This document shows, piece by piece, positions 26,272-39,958 of a stretch of DNA of 64,000 nt. Position numbers and translations under genes: made by a program. Numbering within the stretch: position 1 is the stretch's first letter; every line of letters starts with the position of its first letter. Where the stretch lies: positions 17,888 through 81,887 of the forward strand of contig CAJNOQ010000075.1 of the NCBI GenBank assembly GCA_905250885.1. The letters are read 5' to 3'. This DNA comes from Didymodactylos carnosus. Taxonomy: Eukaryota > Rotifera > Eurotatoria > Philodinida > Philodinidae. The notes below the pieces were generated by a model, which saw nothing but the letters and a program-made list of their open reading frames with translations, ran no database searches and was not told the origin of the DNA.

Positions 26272-29200
26272 ATGGCTAATCTATCTCAACCACCACTAGT
26301 CATTTCCATTGGATACGGTATTGAAATTTTAAATGATTCAGTATTCAATAATATATCAACATTATCTGACGTAGTATTTAATGATAGTTTAACGTTAAAA
26401 ACATCACAAAAAAATTGGCCTATACTCTCATTATCGTTATTGGGTATTGTTGGAACAATTGGTAACGTTCTCGTTTGTATTTCAATTACATTAGATAAAC
26501 AATTACAAACGGTAACAAATTGGTTTTTATTTTCCCTCTCAATTGCTGATTGTTTAGTTAGTGTTATTGTGGTACCATTATCAATAATCAAAGATTTCGT
26601 TGGTAAGTTAAAAAATAAAAATCTAATACATTTATTTTATCATTAAAACTGTTTAATTTATAATTTTAATTATTAAAATTTTCTATTTTTTATTCTTTTT
26701 TTAAACATTTATAAACAAAGAAAAACCACAGATGAGTTTAATTCGATTCAATAATCCCTTATATTTCTTTTCTATTAATATGGTACTTTTCATAATGCGA
26801 ACACATACACATGTATATATATATATATAATTATAGTAATTCGACTGCCATCTTTGCTTTTCCTATTTTATATCATGATATAGTATATCTTCCTGATTGT
26901 AGAATAATCTGACTTGTTAAAAAAGACCTCTTAGAATATATTTCATGACATCCTGTTATTAACTCTGATTGAATTTATGCCTATATTCGTCTTATTGTTC
27001 AACCTCTTCCTATTATTTCAATCAAATTGTATTATCATAGATCATTTTTTTTTTCCCATATATAATAATCGTTTTGTTCATTGTGATGAGAATCATATAA
27101 GTAAAAAAAAAAACACAAAACTTGTCGCTGGGTTTAATATATTAACGTGGGTATAAAAAGGAAGAAAAAAAAATAATAATATTATTATATCATATACATA
27201 AATTGTGTTAAAAATGATAGTCAAAAACAGTTCTAACTTATAAGAGAGACGTTGAATCTATAAACATATTAATCACATTCGAAATTTTAAAGATAGTCAC
27301 TTGAGATTTACTATTATGCAAATATGATGATCGGATCAATTTACTAGCGCGTTATTTTCGAAGTTGTTAGATAAAAATACTTCAATTGTCGAATATTAAA
27401 AATAATCGATTGTAATCCAAATATTCAAATTTACAATAGGCTATTTTTTATTTTTAAAATAATTTTAAGATTTTATATTTTGTATATTAGTTCTAAAATT
27501 ATCATATATCACACATTCAAATTGAATTTAATAGTTCTATTTTATATATTTTTCAGAAGTTTATTTGAATAATTCTAGGCCATTAATTTTCTATTTCATC
27601 TTTATCAATTTTACTTTAGAAAAACGCTTTTTTTTTCGTTATTATTTTCTTCTTTTTTTTTTTTTTTTACAAATAATGACTCCTTTGTAAGAAAATCGTT
27701 ACTTTATTTGTGATGATTCTGAACTACAATTCATTATACGGATACGTTCAATTCAAAATGATGCACGAAGAGAAAGTCTACAGGGAATATCGTAGTTGAT
27801 GATAGTCCTAGATATCATTTATTCATACAAGAAAAGATCACTGGAAAAATTTTTCAAGTATTATTAAACAAGCTTATCTCTTGAGATTCACTTGATTCTA
27901 TGTCTAAAGAAATATAATCGTGCCTTGTTGAAAAAATGAATTAAATTGTAATGCAAAAGTAGAGTTTAGGTCACATCTGATTTTTCTTCTCTACCTAATC
28001 AGAAATAGATAGCTGTTTTAAACATACTATCAAAAAAAAAAAAAACTATCAACATTTATGACAGAATTGACACTTCGAGTTTATGACACACAAATTATGA
28101 AATGATATTCCACTTCAACTACGCTTTATTGCTAGTTCCAATAAATTCAAAGTTGAAAGTTTTCAACTGAAACAACTTAAAAAAATAGAAATATAAATAG
28201 TTGTTGCTCATTTATACGATTTCGAGCGATACTTATCGAGTCAACATGATAAATTTTTTGAGAAGTGGGTTTGCTTAGTTGAAGTCTGATCTGTCTGCAG
28301 CATATTGGCTGCCCATCAATCATAATCATGTAGAGGAGTTGAAACTACTGTCTTCATGCACTAGGAACACGACAGAATGTAAGAATATACTACATGAGGT
28401 GAAATGAACAAAGACGAATCCTTTTTTAGGCCATTATCTAAAATTCTTCTGTATAGATGAGACATTATTGAGGATCAATTAAAACTTGTAAAAATATCAG
28501 CAATATCCTCTGATGTATTCCAACAAACGATTTCAAAATAAATTCGTATATTTATATGTGTTTAATAAGCTGTAACAACGATACGCGTATTTGAAGTCAA
28601 ATCCATATTTTATACACTCCGTGATTCAAATATGACTGTTGACTGGTGAAGACGTTGAAATAACACTGTAAAACTTTTCAAATAAGACATGTTCACCAGT
28701 TACTTATTCATATATCAACACAATGCGAACGATTAATAGTAATACGTTGGGTTTAAGTTATTAGTATATTGTCCTTCATCCACTAGTTCTACACAACTGT
28801 TTGTCGATAAAAATTCATCTAATGTAAACTACGTAGTATAGATGTATTTCTTTCACTTCAACATAAATGAAGGCAAAATATTAGTTGTACAACTAATAGC
28901 ATTGCACTCAACTTCTTTCTAATAATAATCAATTACATAATTTATTTTGAAATTATCACTATTTATCGTTTTAACACAACAGATTTTAAATGAAGAAGCA
29001 AATTTTTTTTTAACTAAATTAAATGCTAACTGTATACATATTTTTTCTTGTTACAATCTTTCAGAATGAAATCGTCGAAAGGAGTGTATAATTTACATAT
29101 GTTCAACTATATTATTTTCATAAAATTAAGAAAATAATGTGAAAAAGCACTCAAAAAAAACAAAATGCATTGTTCCTAGTTCTCATTTTCTGTTACTAAT

Positions 29201-30853
29201 TATTCATAATTAATAGAAAACATTAACTATACCATAAGAACTTGTCTGTCGAAACTAGATCTGTCTTTCTTGAAATATTTTTCGAAAGGAATTGTTTAGC
29301 TTAGATTTCTTTTCATACATAAATTTTTAGAAGGTGTAAATTATGAGAAATAAAAGTTTTTAATTTATAATAAAACTTTTTGTTTTTATTCTAGGTTCTT
29401 GGCAGTTACCATCTCTCGTATGTAACATATACGTATTTCTTGATGTTCTATTATGTACAACATCTATTTGGCATTTAACTGCTATTAGTATCGATCGTTT
29501 TTTATACATTGCTCGTCCTTTTCGTAGTCGTGAACGTAGTAAACGAAAAACATTTATGACAATAGTATTTATTTGGATATTTTCTATTGCAATATCTTGT
29601 GCAATTTTTCTACTTGGATTTAGTGATGAAAAAAATATTTTACAAAATCATGGTGATTTTAAAATATGTGCATTAAATAATAGAAAATTTATTATTTATG
29701 GTTCAATTATTTGTTTTTGTATTCCTTGTATATTAATGATAATTATGTATACAATGACAATTCGACGACTTCAAATTCAAGTGGCAAAATGTTATTCAGA
29801 TCCAGATGAAAATCCAACACATACAGATCATGAAACTGACCGACTTAGAAGACATCGTTCAGCAAGAAGATCACATACGCTATCAGATGCAAATCAGGAT
29901 CTATTTTTAGCAAATCGTCGAACAAATTCATCTTCTTCACTTCATCATCATCTAACAAATAATCAATCAAATATTACCTCACATCGGTAATGTATAATCT
30001 CACATTGATAATGATAAAGTAATTAAAAAAATTGTCTAATTAAAAATCGTTAGATATTTGATAAAATTCAAAGTTCTAGCTTCAAATTTATCTATATATA
30101 ACACTTTTTATTTATCATTAACTTTTTCTATTTAGAAATACGCCATCTCTTACAAATTTTTCTAATAATGTACATACTCGTGTAACGTCTGTGCCATTAT
30201 CAACAATATCATCATATCGTGAATTTTTTACACCTCTAAATTATTCTGCTGACAAAGATAATCAACAAAAAATTCATCAACATAAAGGATATCTTACGCC
30301 ATCAACAACTGTTCCATCAATTCATTCATCAAAAGTTTCACTTAATGTTGAAGGAGATAGTGAAGGACGACGACGATCATTTTTACATAATACTTTAGTA
30401 CAAAAAGCAGTACACGCATTTCACTTCGACTCACATCATAGTAGTGAACGAAAAGCAATGAAAGTACTTGGTATTGTATTTGTAGTATTTTTAATTGCTT
30501 GGGTACCATTTTCATTTATAAATATTTTATCGGCAATTTGTACATCATGTAATATAACACCAACACTATTAAATATATTAAGTTGGCTTGGATATATTTC
30601 ATCAAATCTTAATCCAATTATTTATACAGCATTCAATGTCAGATTTCGTCGAGCATTTTTTTCAATATTAACTTGTCGACTTAAATATTTTGAAAGTAAA
30701 ATGCGTAATAACATTTATGTATTCGTGTCAAGTAACGATGCAAGTGAAAATATGCCCGGTGGTGGAAGAATAAGATCACAAAATGAAATATTTTTACATA
30801 ATAATCATGATAATTCTAATATAGGAAAAAAATGTGCAATACTTTATAATTAA
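26272..30853 (+). CDS. Rhodopsin-class biogenic-amine GPCR, 5-HT2-like, 3 exons
   Basis: Exons 26272-26602, 29395-29986 and 30136-30853 give 546 residues with consistent phases. Seven hydrophobic helices are visible. TM1 has GNVLV and TM2 SIADCLV. TM3 has Cys120 and, seven residues on, Asp127, the amine-binding D3.32, within VFLDVLLCTTSIWHLTAISIDRF (DRF replaces DRY). TM5 has YGSIICFCIP with G5.42 and S5.43 as in 5-HT2 receptors. A long, Ser/His-rich third loop spans the last intron. TM6 starts ERKAMKVLGIVF and has W-V-P-F-S, so position 6.52 is Ser where amine receptors usually have Phe. TM7 has LSWLGYISSNLNPIIY. The N-terminus carries N-glycosylation sites and no signal peptide. Best fit is a serotonin 2-type receptor at the plasma membrane, probably Gq-coupled; octopamine or dopamine receptors are alternatives. 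AATAAA lies just after the stop (30855). Confidence 0.85.
26603..29394 (+). other. Long (2.8 kb) first intron of the GPCR gene
   Basis: It is bounded by GTAAGT and TTTTTATTCTAG and interrupts the coding sequence between TM2 and TM3. Extremely A+T-rich, with an (AT)n run at about 26813-26829 and several poly-A/T runs. I see no exon, gene or inverted-repeat element within it. Confidence 0.7.
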
Positions 30854-32376
30854 AAATAAAATGCACATATTGTTAATTGCATGTTACACCCATTTATATA
30901 CAAGTTGTCTCGATTAATTATAATCAGATGTCAAAGAATACAAATAGTTAATAAAAATTTTGATTTTTAAAATTTGACATATATTATGTAGACTAGAGAC
31001 ATATCATGTATATTATACTACAAAAAAAAAAAAATTTGATTTTTCTTTAAAACCGTTTGTTACTCTTAAAAACTTTAATTTCATATTTTCTGTTTCATTT
31101 TGATATAGAAATAGTAAAACTTTTCTAGACAAAATCCATTAAAGACATAAATATTATTTTAATATCAATTTGTGCAAAATTTAGTTAGTTCTCTATTTTT
31201 GTATAGATATTTTATATCGGATAATTGTTTGAAAACGTACGTATTTTATTTCACAAAAAATTTGTTAAGAGATTAAAAATGTATCGTCTCATCTTCTTTT
31301 CTTTTTTTTTTTATGATATCAGTCGATCATTGAGAAAAAAAAGTAATGATTAAAAAAAGTACTTTTTCGCTTTTTATTTTTCCAAAGCATTTTTTAGCAA
31401 CATTAAAGCAATAATCATAATAATCATCATCCATAAAACCATCGAATGGGCATATTATATTACTCAAGTACTTTTGAGAAAGACAAATTTTTTTCATAAA
31501 TTTATGGCTGAGATTTATTCAAAGAGGATTTCTTTTACTTTATAATCAATTATTTTCAAGAATATTCAAACTAATTGAATAACTTTTGAAGAAACAATGT
31601 TTTCTTCCAAAAATTGTCTTTGAATAAATTTCAGTTAGAAAATGTATCGAACATTTTTTCAAATAGAGATCCAAAAATTGTAGATAGTGTACAAGAAAGA
31701 GAATTTGAGTTATACCTAAAATGAGACTAAAATCAACTTCAAGTGTACCCTTTTTGAAGAGAAAAGGTCAACTTTTGAATGTCATATCGAGTTGACATAA
31801 TTTATTTTTTAAAGGATAGACTAATAGAATAAATCTCTCCTCTTCAAGATAAAATGTCATACGAGTATAACTAACATTTGAATAGCGACTAATCACGAAA
31901 AAAGACTTTTCAAACTCACTTTTATCAGTGAAATATCTAGGAGTTCATCAACTCGAAGATTAGGATTTTATTGTACATTATATTCCTCAAGCTATTTGTT
32001 AACAAATATTCTTCATGATATCAGGTTGTAGCCAAGCTTATCTCTATAAAATAAGTTATTTGAAAAGTTTATAACAGCCTTAAAATTTCATATTAAAAAA
32101 GTAGAACTGGAAGTATTCTGAGCTGGCCGATACTGTTTCTGTTTTCGCCTTTTCAAATGAGAATACAAATCTCGTTTTAACTCATTTTATAGGAAAAAAT
32201 TTACTGGATTTTTATGTTCAAAAAAGAACTAGTGCATGTCTAGAAATATTTTCACTGCACAATAGAACACTACTAGTTCATTTAGATCAGAGATTACGAT
32301 GATTAGAACTATCTCATTTGGAGTGGACTAATTCAGTATTGGTTATTCGCACAGAAAAAGAAAAAATTAATAACTC
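30854..32376. other. 3' flank of the GPCR gene
   Basis: A+T-rich with no gene supported. It begins with a canonical AATAAA at 30855-30860 and ends at a foldback element. Confidence 0.45.
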
Positions 32377-32982
32377 ACGAGGGAACCTTCTCAAGTGATA
32401 AAACGTTTTTTGATCGGAATGTAGTGGGTTGTAGGTTATCGACCATGCTGATTCCGAATATGATCATGGGAGTTGCCCTTAGCCCTCTGAAGATCCGGTT
32501 TTATGGGAAAACCAGTTTTTCAGAAACTCTAAATAATAACTAAATCCTTTGTTAATGAGCCGTGATTGTAGCCCGCACATTTCTGATTAAGATGAGGCAT
32601 CTCCCAGTTCCACACGACCTTCTTTGCAAAGTTATACAATTTACAAGAACAGCCCTAAATATTCATTGTCAGCTCAAAGCTACAGAAATAAGAAATAAAT
32701 TTAGGGCTTTTCTTGTAAATTCTATAACTTTGGAAAGAAAGGTTGTGTAGAGCTGGGAGATGCCTCATTTTAATCAGAAATTTGCGAGCTACAATCATGA
32801 CCCATTAAGAAGGGTTTTGGTTATTATTTAGAGTTTCTGAAAAACTGATTTTCCGTAAAACCGGATCTTTAGAGGGCTAATAGCAACTCCCGTAGTCATA
32901 TTCGGAATCAGCATGGTCGATAACCTACAACCCATTACATTCCGATCAAAAAACGTTTTATCACTTGAAAAGGTTTCCTCGT
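32377..32982. mobile_element. Near-symmetric foldback element, about 606 bases
   Basis: Arms of about 280 bases (32377-about 32656 and about 32701-32982) face each other around a loop of about 40 bases. Shared words include CAAGTGATAAAACGTTTTTTG, TGTAGGTTATCGACCATGCT, CCGGTTTTA and GAGATGCCTC in inverse. Mismatches are few, so the copy is fairly young. The open frame at 32562-32750 is a by-product of the palindrome. No transposase; no clear target duplication. Confidence 0.8.
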
Positions 32983-33636
32983 CAGTCAAAACTGATCCAT
33001 ATTATTTCAAAATTTCAAGACATACTTTATTTTATTTATGTACACTATATCTTAGTCACCAATAAACTTTTAAAAATCAATAGAATGAGCACTGTTTTTC
33101 GAGAAATCTTTTTATTCTCAACGTATTCTAAAAATGATTGAGATCATTGTTCCCTATTGGACAGATCGTATTTCTGAATAAAATGTAGTACTTGAGATAA
33201 ACTACCTAACCGTTGCCAACTATACGAAGCATAAATAAGTTTATTTTTTTATTAGATGTTCTTAATTATAAACAAATACATGAACGAACAAAGTAACGAT
33301 CCTTAAGTTTTAACAATTTTGAGTTGTTTTGGCTCTTTTCCCATTTGTACACATTGTCCATAATTTTTATACTTAAACAACTTTCAACACCATTCACGTT
33401 ATTTTCATTTTTCTTTCTACCTTATGATTCTTGTTTTTGATATTTTTCCACAATTTCTGTTCGATTGTTTCTTCGTTATATCAGTTGATAGTTGAACTTT
33501 TCTTTTTCAATTTAGCTTGTAGTAGTTTTTCCGAATCTACAAAAAAGAACAGCTCATATGGCTGTAAAATACAATTCTTTTGTTTATCAAAATATTCTAT
33601 CAAATAAATCACAGCATAGAATAACAAATAAAAAGA
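32983..33636. other. Spacer downstream of SMG8
   Basis: A+T-rich 3' flank of SMG8 (minus strand). A TTTATT (AATAAA on the minus strand) occurs at about 33240. Nothing else is recognised. Confidence 0.4.
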
Positions 33637-36600
33637 TTAGCTAAGTTTATCACTCCAAGAAAATAGTCCCCGTAACACAAGACATTGATTAATATCTTCC
33701 TCGTCTTTTGGACGATAGTATGGTTCTTCATCTCCATGATAGATGAATGGAAATCTTAATATCCATATGGCGTCTTCTGTTAACATTAACGGTTGTGAAT
33801 AACTTGGAAAGAAAGTCGGAGACGTTGGATTTGGAACTACTTGTGGTCGCAAGACACACTGAATAGGACCATTTGGTGTAACCTAAGAAAGAATATTGTT
33901 AGTTTAAGTTTTATAAATAAAAAAATATCCGAGCTCTTATTTTTACATAAATTTTTTCTTGTCAAAATAACTTACAATAATTGCTCTCATCAATTGTGCC
34001 CACACTCGTGTACCACTATTCAAACGACACGAACAAGGTGTATATAACGGCATATCGGATCTAACTAATTTTTGACCATCATCCTTAAAAACCAAATATA
34101 AAGTCAGTGAAGATTTTTGAGAAAACAAAAAAAATGACTGATTGAGAACCATACTCACTTTCACTCCTCCATTAGGACCAACTCGAACAACATGATTTGG
34201 AGACGAACAAATAAATCTATGACCTCGTGGACATTCATATTCACAACCAATGTACACGCGAACGTTAACATCCCAAATTGTATGTGCATTCGATCCTGAC
34301 GTTCCATAACCTTTGAATGGATAAAAAAAGAATTTTTTGATGTGGAAGTGACAATTTCGTTTTCTATGTTGAAATTTAAAAGTTTTATCACAACAAATAC
34401 GATATTTGATGTCGCTTTCCACACTTTACCTCGTCTATCTACGCCGGCTTGTGGTTTTTTTCCACGATTACGATAATTTCGTTCACTATACGGATTAATA
34501 TCCCATGGAACCAAATGGTTTAAGTTAGACAAAAATCCTGGCTGTTGAATTCCTACAAAATAAGACCAATATAACATCAAAATTTATTCCATTCTTTGGA
34601 GAAAAAAAAGAAAAGTTCACCTTTCGTTGGCGAATAATCTGTTGCTCTTCCAATACAACATAAACTCCACGAACTAAATTTTGGTAATAGACCTGGAGGA
34701 CTTTCCGAATGAGTCATTCCTTCCAGGTATTCTGTCGTACTAACTAATTGTTCATCAGGTGTTTCTAATGCCGCTTTCATCCATTCTAAAACAAGAAAGA
34801 ACATTTGTTTTATATACAAAAATTCAATATAAAATTTATATACCATTATTATTGGTATCTCCCTCTTCTTTTTGTTCAAATTTTTCGCCTTCAATGGCTT
34901 GCTCTTTATAACGCTGCTTTCCGCCAACAATAAGATCAGAAGGTGGCGAAAACATATTGATTGATTTTGTTTGACCTAAAAGAAGAGAAAAACAAATGAA
35001 ATGACAATTGACATATAATAAAGATAAAAATAAACATACTCAATTCAGAAGCGACACTTAAATCGATTAAATTCGATGAGTTATGTTTTTTCTTCTTCTT
35101 TTTATTACCTAAAAAATGAAAAAATGTAAAAAATAATTTAATTATAGCAAGTGAAATGCATTAAAGAGTAGAACTGCCTTTCTTTTGTCAACCTACCAGC
35201 TTTCGCATTTGTTGTTGTACCACGAAATATCGGAAATTCAAAGTAGATTGGTTTAGTTGACAGCATTTTATTCACTTCTTGATAAAACTCATAATTAGCA
35301 TCCTAGAACGATATTGCAATATATCGGATCACTTCGCCTCCTGTAAAATCAAATAAACGAACCTTCAAATCAAATGGATCTTCTCGCTCTTGAAGAATCT
35401 GACCACAATTACTGGCTGAAAAAAATCCAATCTAAATGAGCATAGACATTGTTAATAAATCGTAAATTAGGATCAGACAATAACATATCTTACTTTACTA
35501 TTATGTGCTTTAACAGGAACATGATCTGTATCGATACCAAATGTTGATTCACCGGGCACACGGTGTAACTAAAATAAACAAGCTAAATTTTTGTCTTGAA
35601 GTTTTATAATACTTTTTTAAAGAAAGAACTTAAAGAGTACACAAACATTTCGTCCATTGGAAATGATAATACATAGTATAATAGGAGTTAAAAAACAAAG
35701 TATTTTAAAGTTTGTGAGAAAACCTATCACTTTTGTTGAAGAAAAACAGTTTGCAAACATGTACTTTGAAATATTTGAGAATTCTCAAATGTACACTTAC
35801 TTCATTCTTGCATGGATTTCCAGTAAGAGAAATTGCTTCACACAATTGTCGTGAATCTTTCCATAATTTTGTACATTCCTCAATTAATTGTTGAACATAA
35901 CGCTTATAACATGCTCCTCTCGCATAGGTTTCAAAATATTCACAACTTTTTGCCAACTAAAATTATAAGATAAAGGATCTTTCTCTTTATTTTTAATTTT
36001 CACTAATAACTTACTCTTTGCTCATGATAAATTCTTGTGTATCTTGGGGGTAGTCCTTCTTCGTAGTGTTTAATAGCCATGGGTAAAAATTTTCTGCATC
36101 GTGCTTCAGAAAGTTTTCCATCTGGATCAATATTGCTTTTCAATATATTTAACGGTTGTTTTAGTCGTTGATTTTTTGTATCTTGTGCAAACATATCTTT
36201 TAGACCATTGAATAATTTCAACCATGTATAATATGAACATAATTCAAAATGTATTTTAGGTGAATCACGTGATCGTGAATGATTAAGCCAAACTCCATCG
36301 TTAGTCCATCCATCGAGTAATGCTAATTCAATATGTTTGAATAAAAAACGTTTGAACGACTTACAATCATCTTGATGATAATTGGATGCGCCAGAAGTTG
36401 TAGAAGGTGAATAATCAAATGAACGAATATTATGGTTACTAGCTAAATAGAGTAACAAATTAACATTTAAACGAGAAGTATCACACTCGATACATACCAG
36501 ATTCTTTTGTTTGTTTAACAAAACCTTGTAAAATACTTAATAATTGTTGTGTTTGTCCAATAGATTCCTTATAGGAACGATGGATAAATACATAGGGTTG

Positions 36601-37727
36601 ATTTGCTCCAATACAGAACAATGATGTATTACTAAAAATACATTAAATAAACATCATTTAAAGCGACATAATGGCAGTTGCAAGACTGCTAGAAACTATT
36701 CATTTTTTCTATAATTCTAAATTGAACCAGTTTATGCTAAAAAAAGGATCTTTAGTAGTAATATAATGTATCGTTAGAGACCCTCAGATACGATCATGAA
36801 ATAAACTGACACTATTTGAAATAAAATCAAGAAGAATTTCTGTTGTTGTTAACATACGTATTATTCGTTATAATGTAAGCACTTCTTAAAACATTATATA
36901 TTAACTCTTCTAATTGCTGAGCCATTATCTGAATATAAGCAAAAACATTTGTTATATTAAACAGGCAAAAAAACAAGTGATATAAATGCTTACCTACCGC
37001 CATTTTTTCTTCTTGATCACTCATCGCATCTTTATACGGGTATTCGAAAACAAACAATACTCGTGGAATGCATAAACGATTCTCATTTAATATTTCTTTT
37101 GATAAATTTGGAATATTTAAATTACGAATACAGTCTGTTATTGACTGTTTTGTTTTATATCTTAATGTTTCAATAATACGAAAAAATCGAAGATAATTTA
37201 CATCAAATGTACACGATGGATGAGAAATCTAAATAAGAAATAAATATGTCAAAATCTAGTGAATTACCAGTGGAAAAGTCAGACACAATACGAATATAAA
37301 ATTTTCTTGGTCAACTTACAATGATAATATGTGATAATAAGAAGCAGATCAAACATTTTTTCATAAAATTTGCTTGTTTTTCTTCCCATAATTGATTGAA
37401 TGATCTAATCGATGTTTCACCATCGTTATCCTGATCATCCGTCTCATTAATTTTGTTCATTAAATTCAATAGACAATATGTATCATGAAATGAAATTAAA
37501 TGTAAATAAATTGTATTATTCAATTTGTCGTAATAGAATTCATAATCGTCCGTCAAAAGCGATGATTTTTGATTAGAGTTCCGTCCGTTTTTAAATACAC
37601 TAGGCATTTGTAATAAACTATTGAGTTTCCAAGATTTACATTGATTGTCGATTAACGAACTTTTCCCGATTAATGAAACAATACATAATTGGGTTTCTTT
37701 GCCGCTAAGTCCAGTGGTATCAACCAT
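33637..37727 (-). CDS. SMG8: SMG8, regulatory subunit of the SMG1 kinase complex (nonsense-mediated mRNA decay)
   Basis: Together with SMG9, SMG8 binds and restrains the SMG1 kinase that phosphorylates UPF1. Exons run right to left from ATG 37727 (MVDTTGLSGKETQLCIVSLIG), with short introns. Family landmarks in order: GKSSLID P-loop-like segment, HPSCTFDVNYLRFFR, QQLEELIYNVLR, a block with DDCKSFKRFLFKHIELAL (about 36340), CRKFLPMAIKHYEEGLPPRYT (36050), DPFDLKDANYEFYQ (35350), STTEYLEGMTHSESPPGLL and PKFSSWSLCCIG (34690), QQPGFLSNLNHLVPWDI (34500), IGCEYECPRGHRFICSSP (34220), SDMPLYTPCSC...AQLMR (34030) and AIWILRFPFIY near the end. The order matches human SMG8 throughout. The open frame starting at 37904 extends upstream, but ATG 37727 gives the family-like start; an upstream ATG is possible. 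About 850-950 residues. Confidence 0.9.
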
Positions 37728-39949
37728 AATGAAAGTAAAATAAAATTTAAATACAAAATCTAGAAAAAGAAAATGATTTGGATTATCGGATATATACCTT
37801 CTCCATCTTTCGTAGAACATTCTCTTAAAAATTGTGTTGCAGCTGTTAATAAAACGTCTTAGTGTATACTTTTCCTGCAACTTATTTTGATGATTTTTAT
37901 TCATTTTTAAGACATACTCTGTAGATTCTACACCATAGAGTTTCGAATAACAATGTGTACGTAAACTTTAAAGCTTCGAAATACGCTTCATAGTAGGCTT
38001 TGCTGAGAAAAAACAAAGCGTATACTGTACATTTTGTTTTTATCAAAAGAATTTTGGTTGATTTAGACAGAATGATGTTTATCTGTTGACTGAAGACTCG
38101 TTTTTGTATAAACGAAGGAAGAACAGACAAAATAACGAGAATTTGTCAACAACTGCACCGAAAGTTTCTCCACTAAAATGTTCTACTCATCGTACACTTT
38201 ATGGAAAAACAGAATGTACATGTACACCTAGCAAGAAATTTCCATTAGAAACGCTGCTACACCAAACATAGCTAAACAGACAACATTTAGATTTCTGAGT
38301 GTTCATAATACACAACTTCTGTAAGAGTGCGTAGTAGTACACACCAAAGTGACTATTAAAAGAACGCTAGCAGATGATCGTTTTTTTCTGGTCATGGGAA
38401 GAGAATGCTTGTAGGGCTCTTTGTAATAAAGATAAAAACATAAATAAATAACTGAAGATGACAGCTCTTCCAGTCAGGTAGTAGCGCTTTCACTTCTCAA
38501 CCGAATTGTTTATTGTGTTATTTACAAGGGCCGATTTTAGTTTTTTATAACCTTTTTTCTTTCTTGACCGTTTTGCTTTGACTTTATTCCATTGATTGGC
38601 TGACTGTTTTAAAGTATGAATTACACTTTGAAATGGTTAAAATGAAACAAATGTAAAGTTTTTTGTAATGATATCGATCGTATTTGCTAAGAAACATTAA
38701 AACACGTGGCTTGACTGGAAACGCTACAGAAAAGCAGAAATAGAGGTCGCTATAAATTCGGGTAATCAAAGTCGAACAAATTATTTGTTTATAACTAACT
38801 AACTAACTAACTAAGACTTTATTAAACTACTATCCATTTCAAAATATAAAGGCTACGTGTATTTTTGGAATAATTTGAATGAAAAACACTAGAGATCTTT
38901 GGTTTTCAGATTATGAAAGAGAGCACCCGGGGACATAAGTCTATGCTAAAATGAGCCCTTTCCGACCGTACTACCATGGTGTCCCTTTCAAAAAAAATGT
39001 TCGAGCCTGCCATTCCAAAAATCCTTATAGTGAAGTACTGCTCTAAAAACATACGGATATAGAATCGATGTCGCTCTACAATCTGTCGCAAAGCTCACAT
39101 CTCCATCTACCGTGGTTCGGACGCTACAGGCAATCTTCAGGGGCCTGTCTACCGACTAAACCTGAACTCGGAGAATCATAAAAGTACATGGTATATAGGC
39201 ACGCTGATAACCGTAGCAATGTTTGTTTTGTTGTCCGGATAAAGAAAACTGCAACGGACAGGATTTTCAGAAAATATGATTTTTTCACTGTGACAATACT
39301 AAGATAAAAAACCTTATAGCGCCTTCGTTTCTCAACCGAATTGCTTCAAATTTTAAAAATAAGCTTAGTTTGTAGTGTTCCATTACATTACAAGCAGAGA
39401 AGCGCAGAAAACTAAATAGTACCTTTGGAAGGTTTTTCAGAAGATCATTAAAGATCTTCACGTGCAATCTCAGTAGGAAAATAAATTTTATTCTTCTTAA
39501 ACTGCACAGTAGGTGGAACTGATAGTAAGTGAAAAATAGAATGGATCCATTATCTATGTGACATTATAGAAGCAGCCATTGGGATTTCAGGAGAATTTAC
39601 ATATTCATTATCAGCCGATTCGTTCCCAGAGTTTGAAGATCATTTATGGAGATACAAGATTAACTGGACTGCTGTGTTTAGAACATAGTTCGATAAACAG
39701 GTAATGCCCGATAGTCATCGACTTGGGAAACATATCTTTAACGTTCTAATGACATACTCCAAAGATGGAGTCAACTCCCATTACTGAAACAAAAGAGTAT
39801 TGATATATTCATTCAATTATTTTTAAAACATCAAATGAATTTAAACAATTATCTTAATAAAAAATTGCCAATTAATCGCGAGTAATTGGCAAAACCGGCG
39901 AATTATTGACGATTTTCATGGGAATCTGGCATTATGTGTGAGAAGAAGG
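37728..39949. other. Intergenic region upstream of SMG8, with element remnants
   Basis: Contains the SMG8 5' region. A (TAAC)n microsatellite sits at about 38793-38812, followed by a decayed relative of the foldback at 23692 (own entry). Small open frames at 38086, 38584, 38906 and 39285 show no domain. No gene supported. Confidence 0.45.
38820..39300. mobile_element. Decayed relative of the 23692-24526 foldback element
   Basis: Bases 38828-38880 (CTACTATCC...AAAATA, then GGAATAAT) match the outer end of the foldback at 23692 with several changes. Bases about 39175-39270 (CATGGTATATAGG, GTAGCAATGTTTGTTTTG, AAAGAAAACTGC) match its inner arm. Boundaries are uncertain and the right half is not recognisable. 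Confidence 0.45.
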
Positions 39950-39958
39950 AGTGATAAT

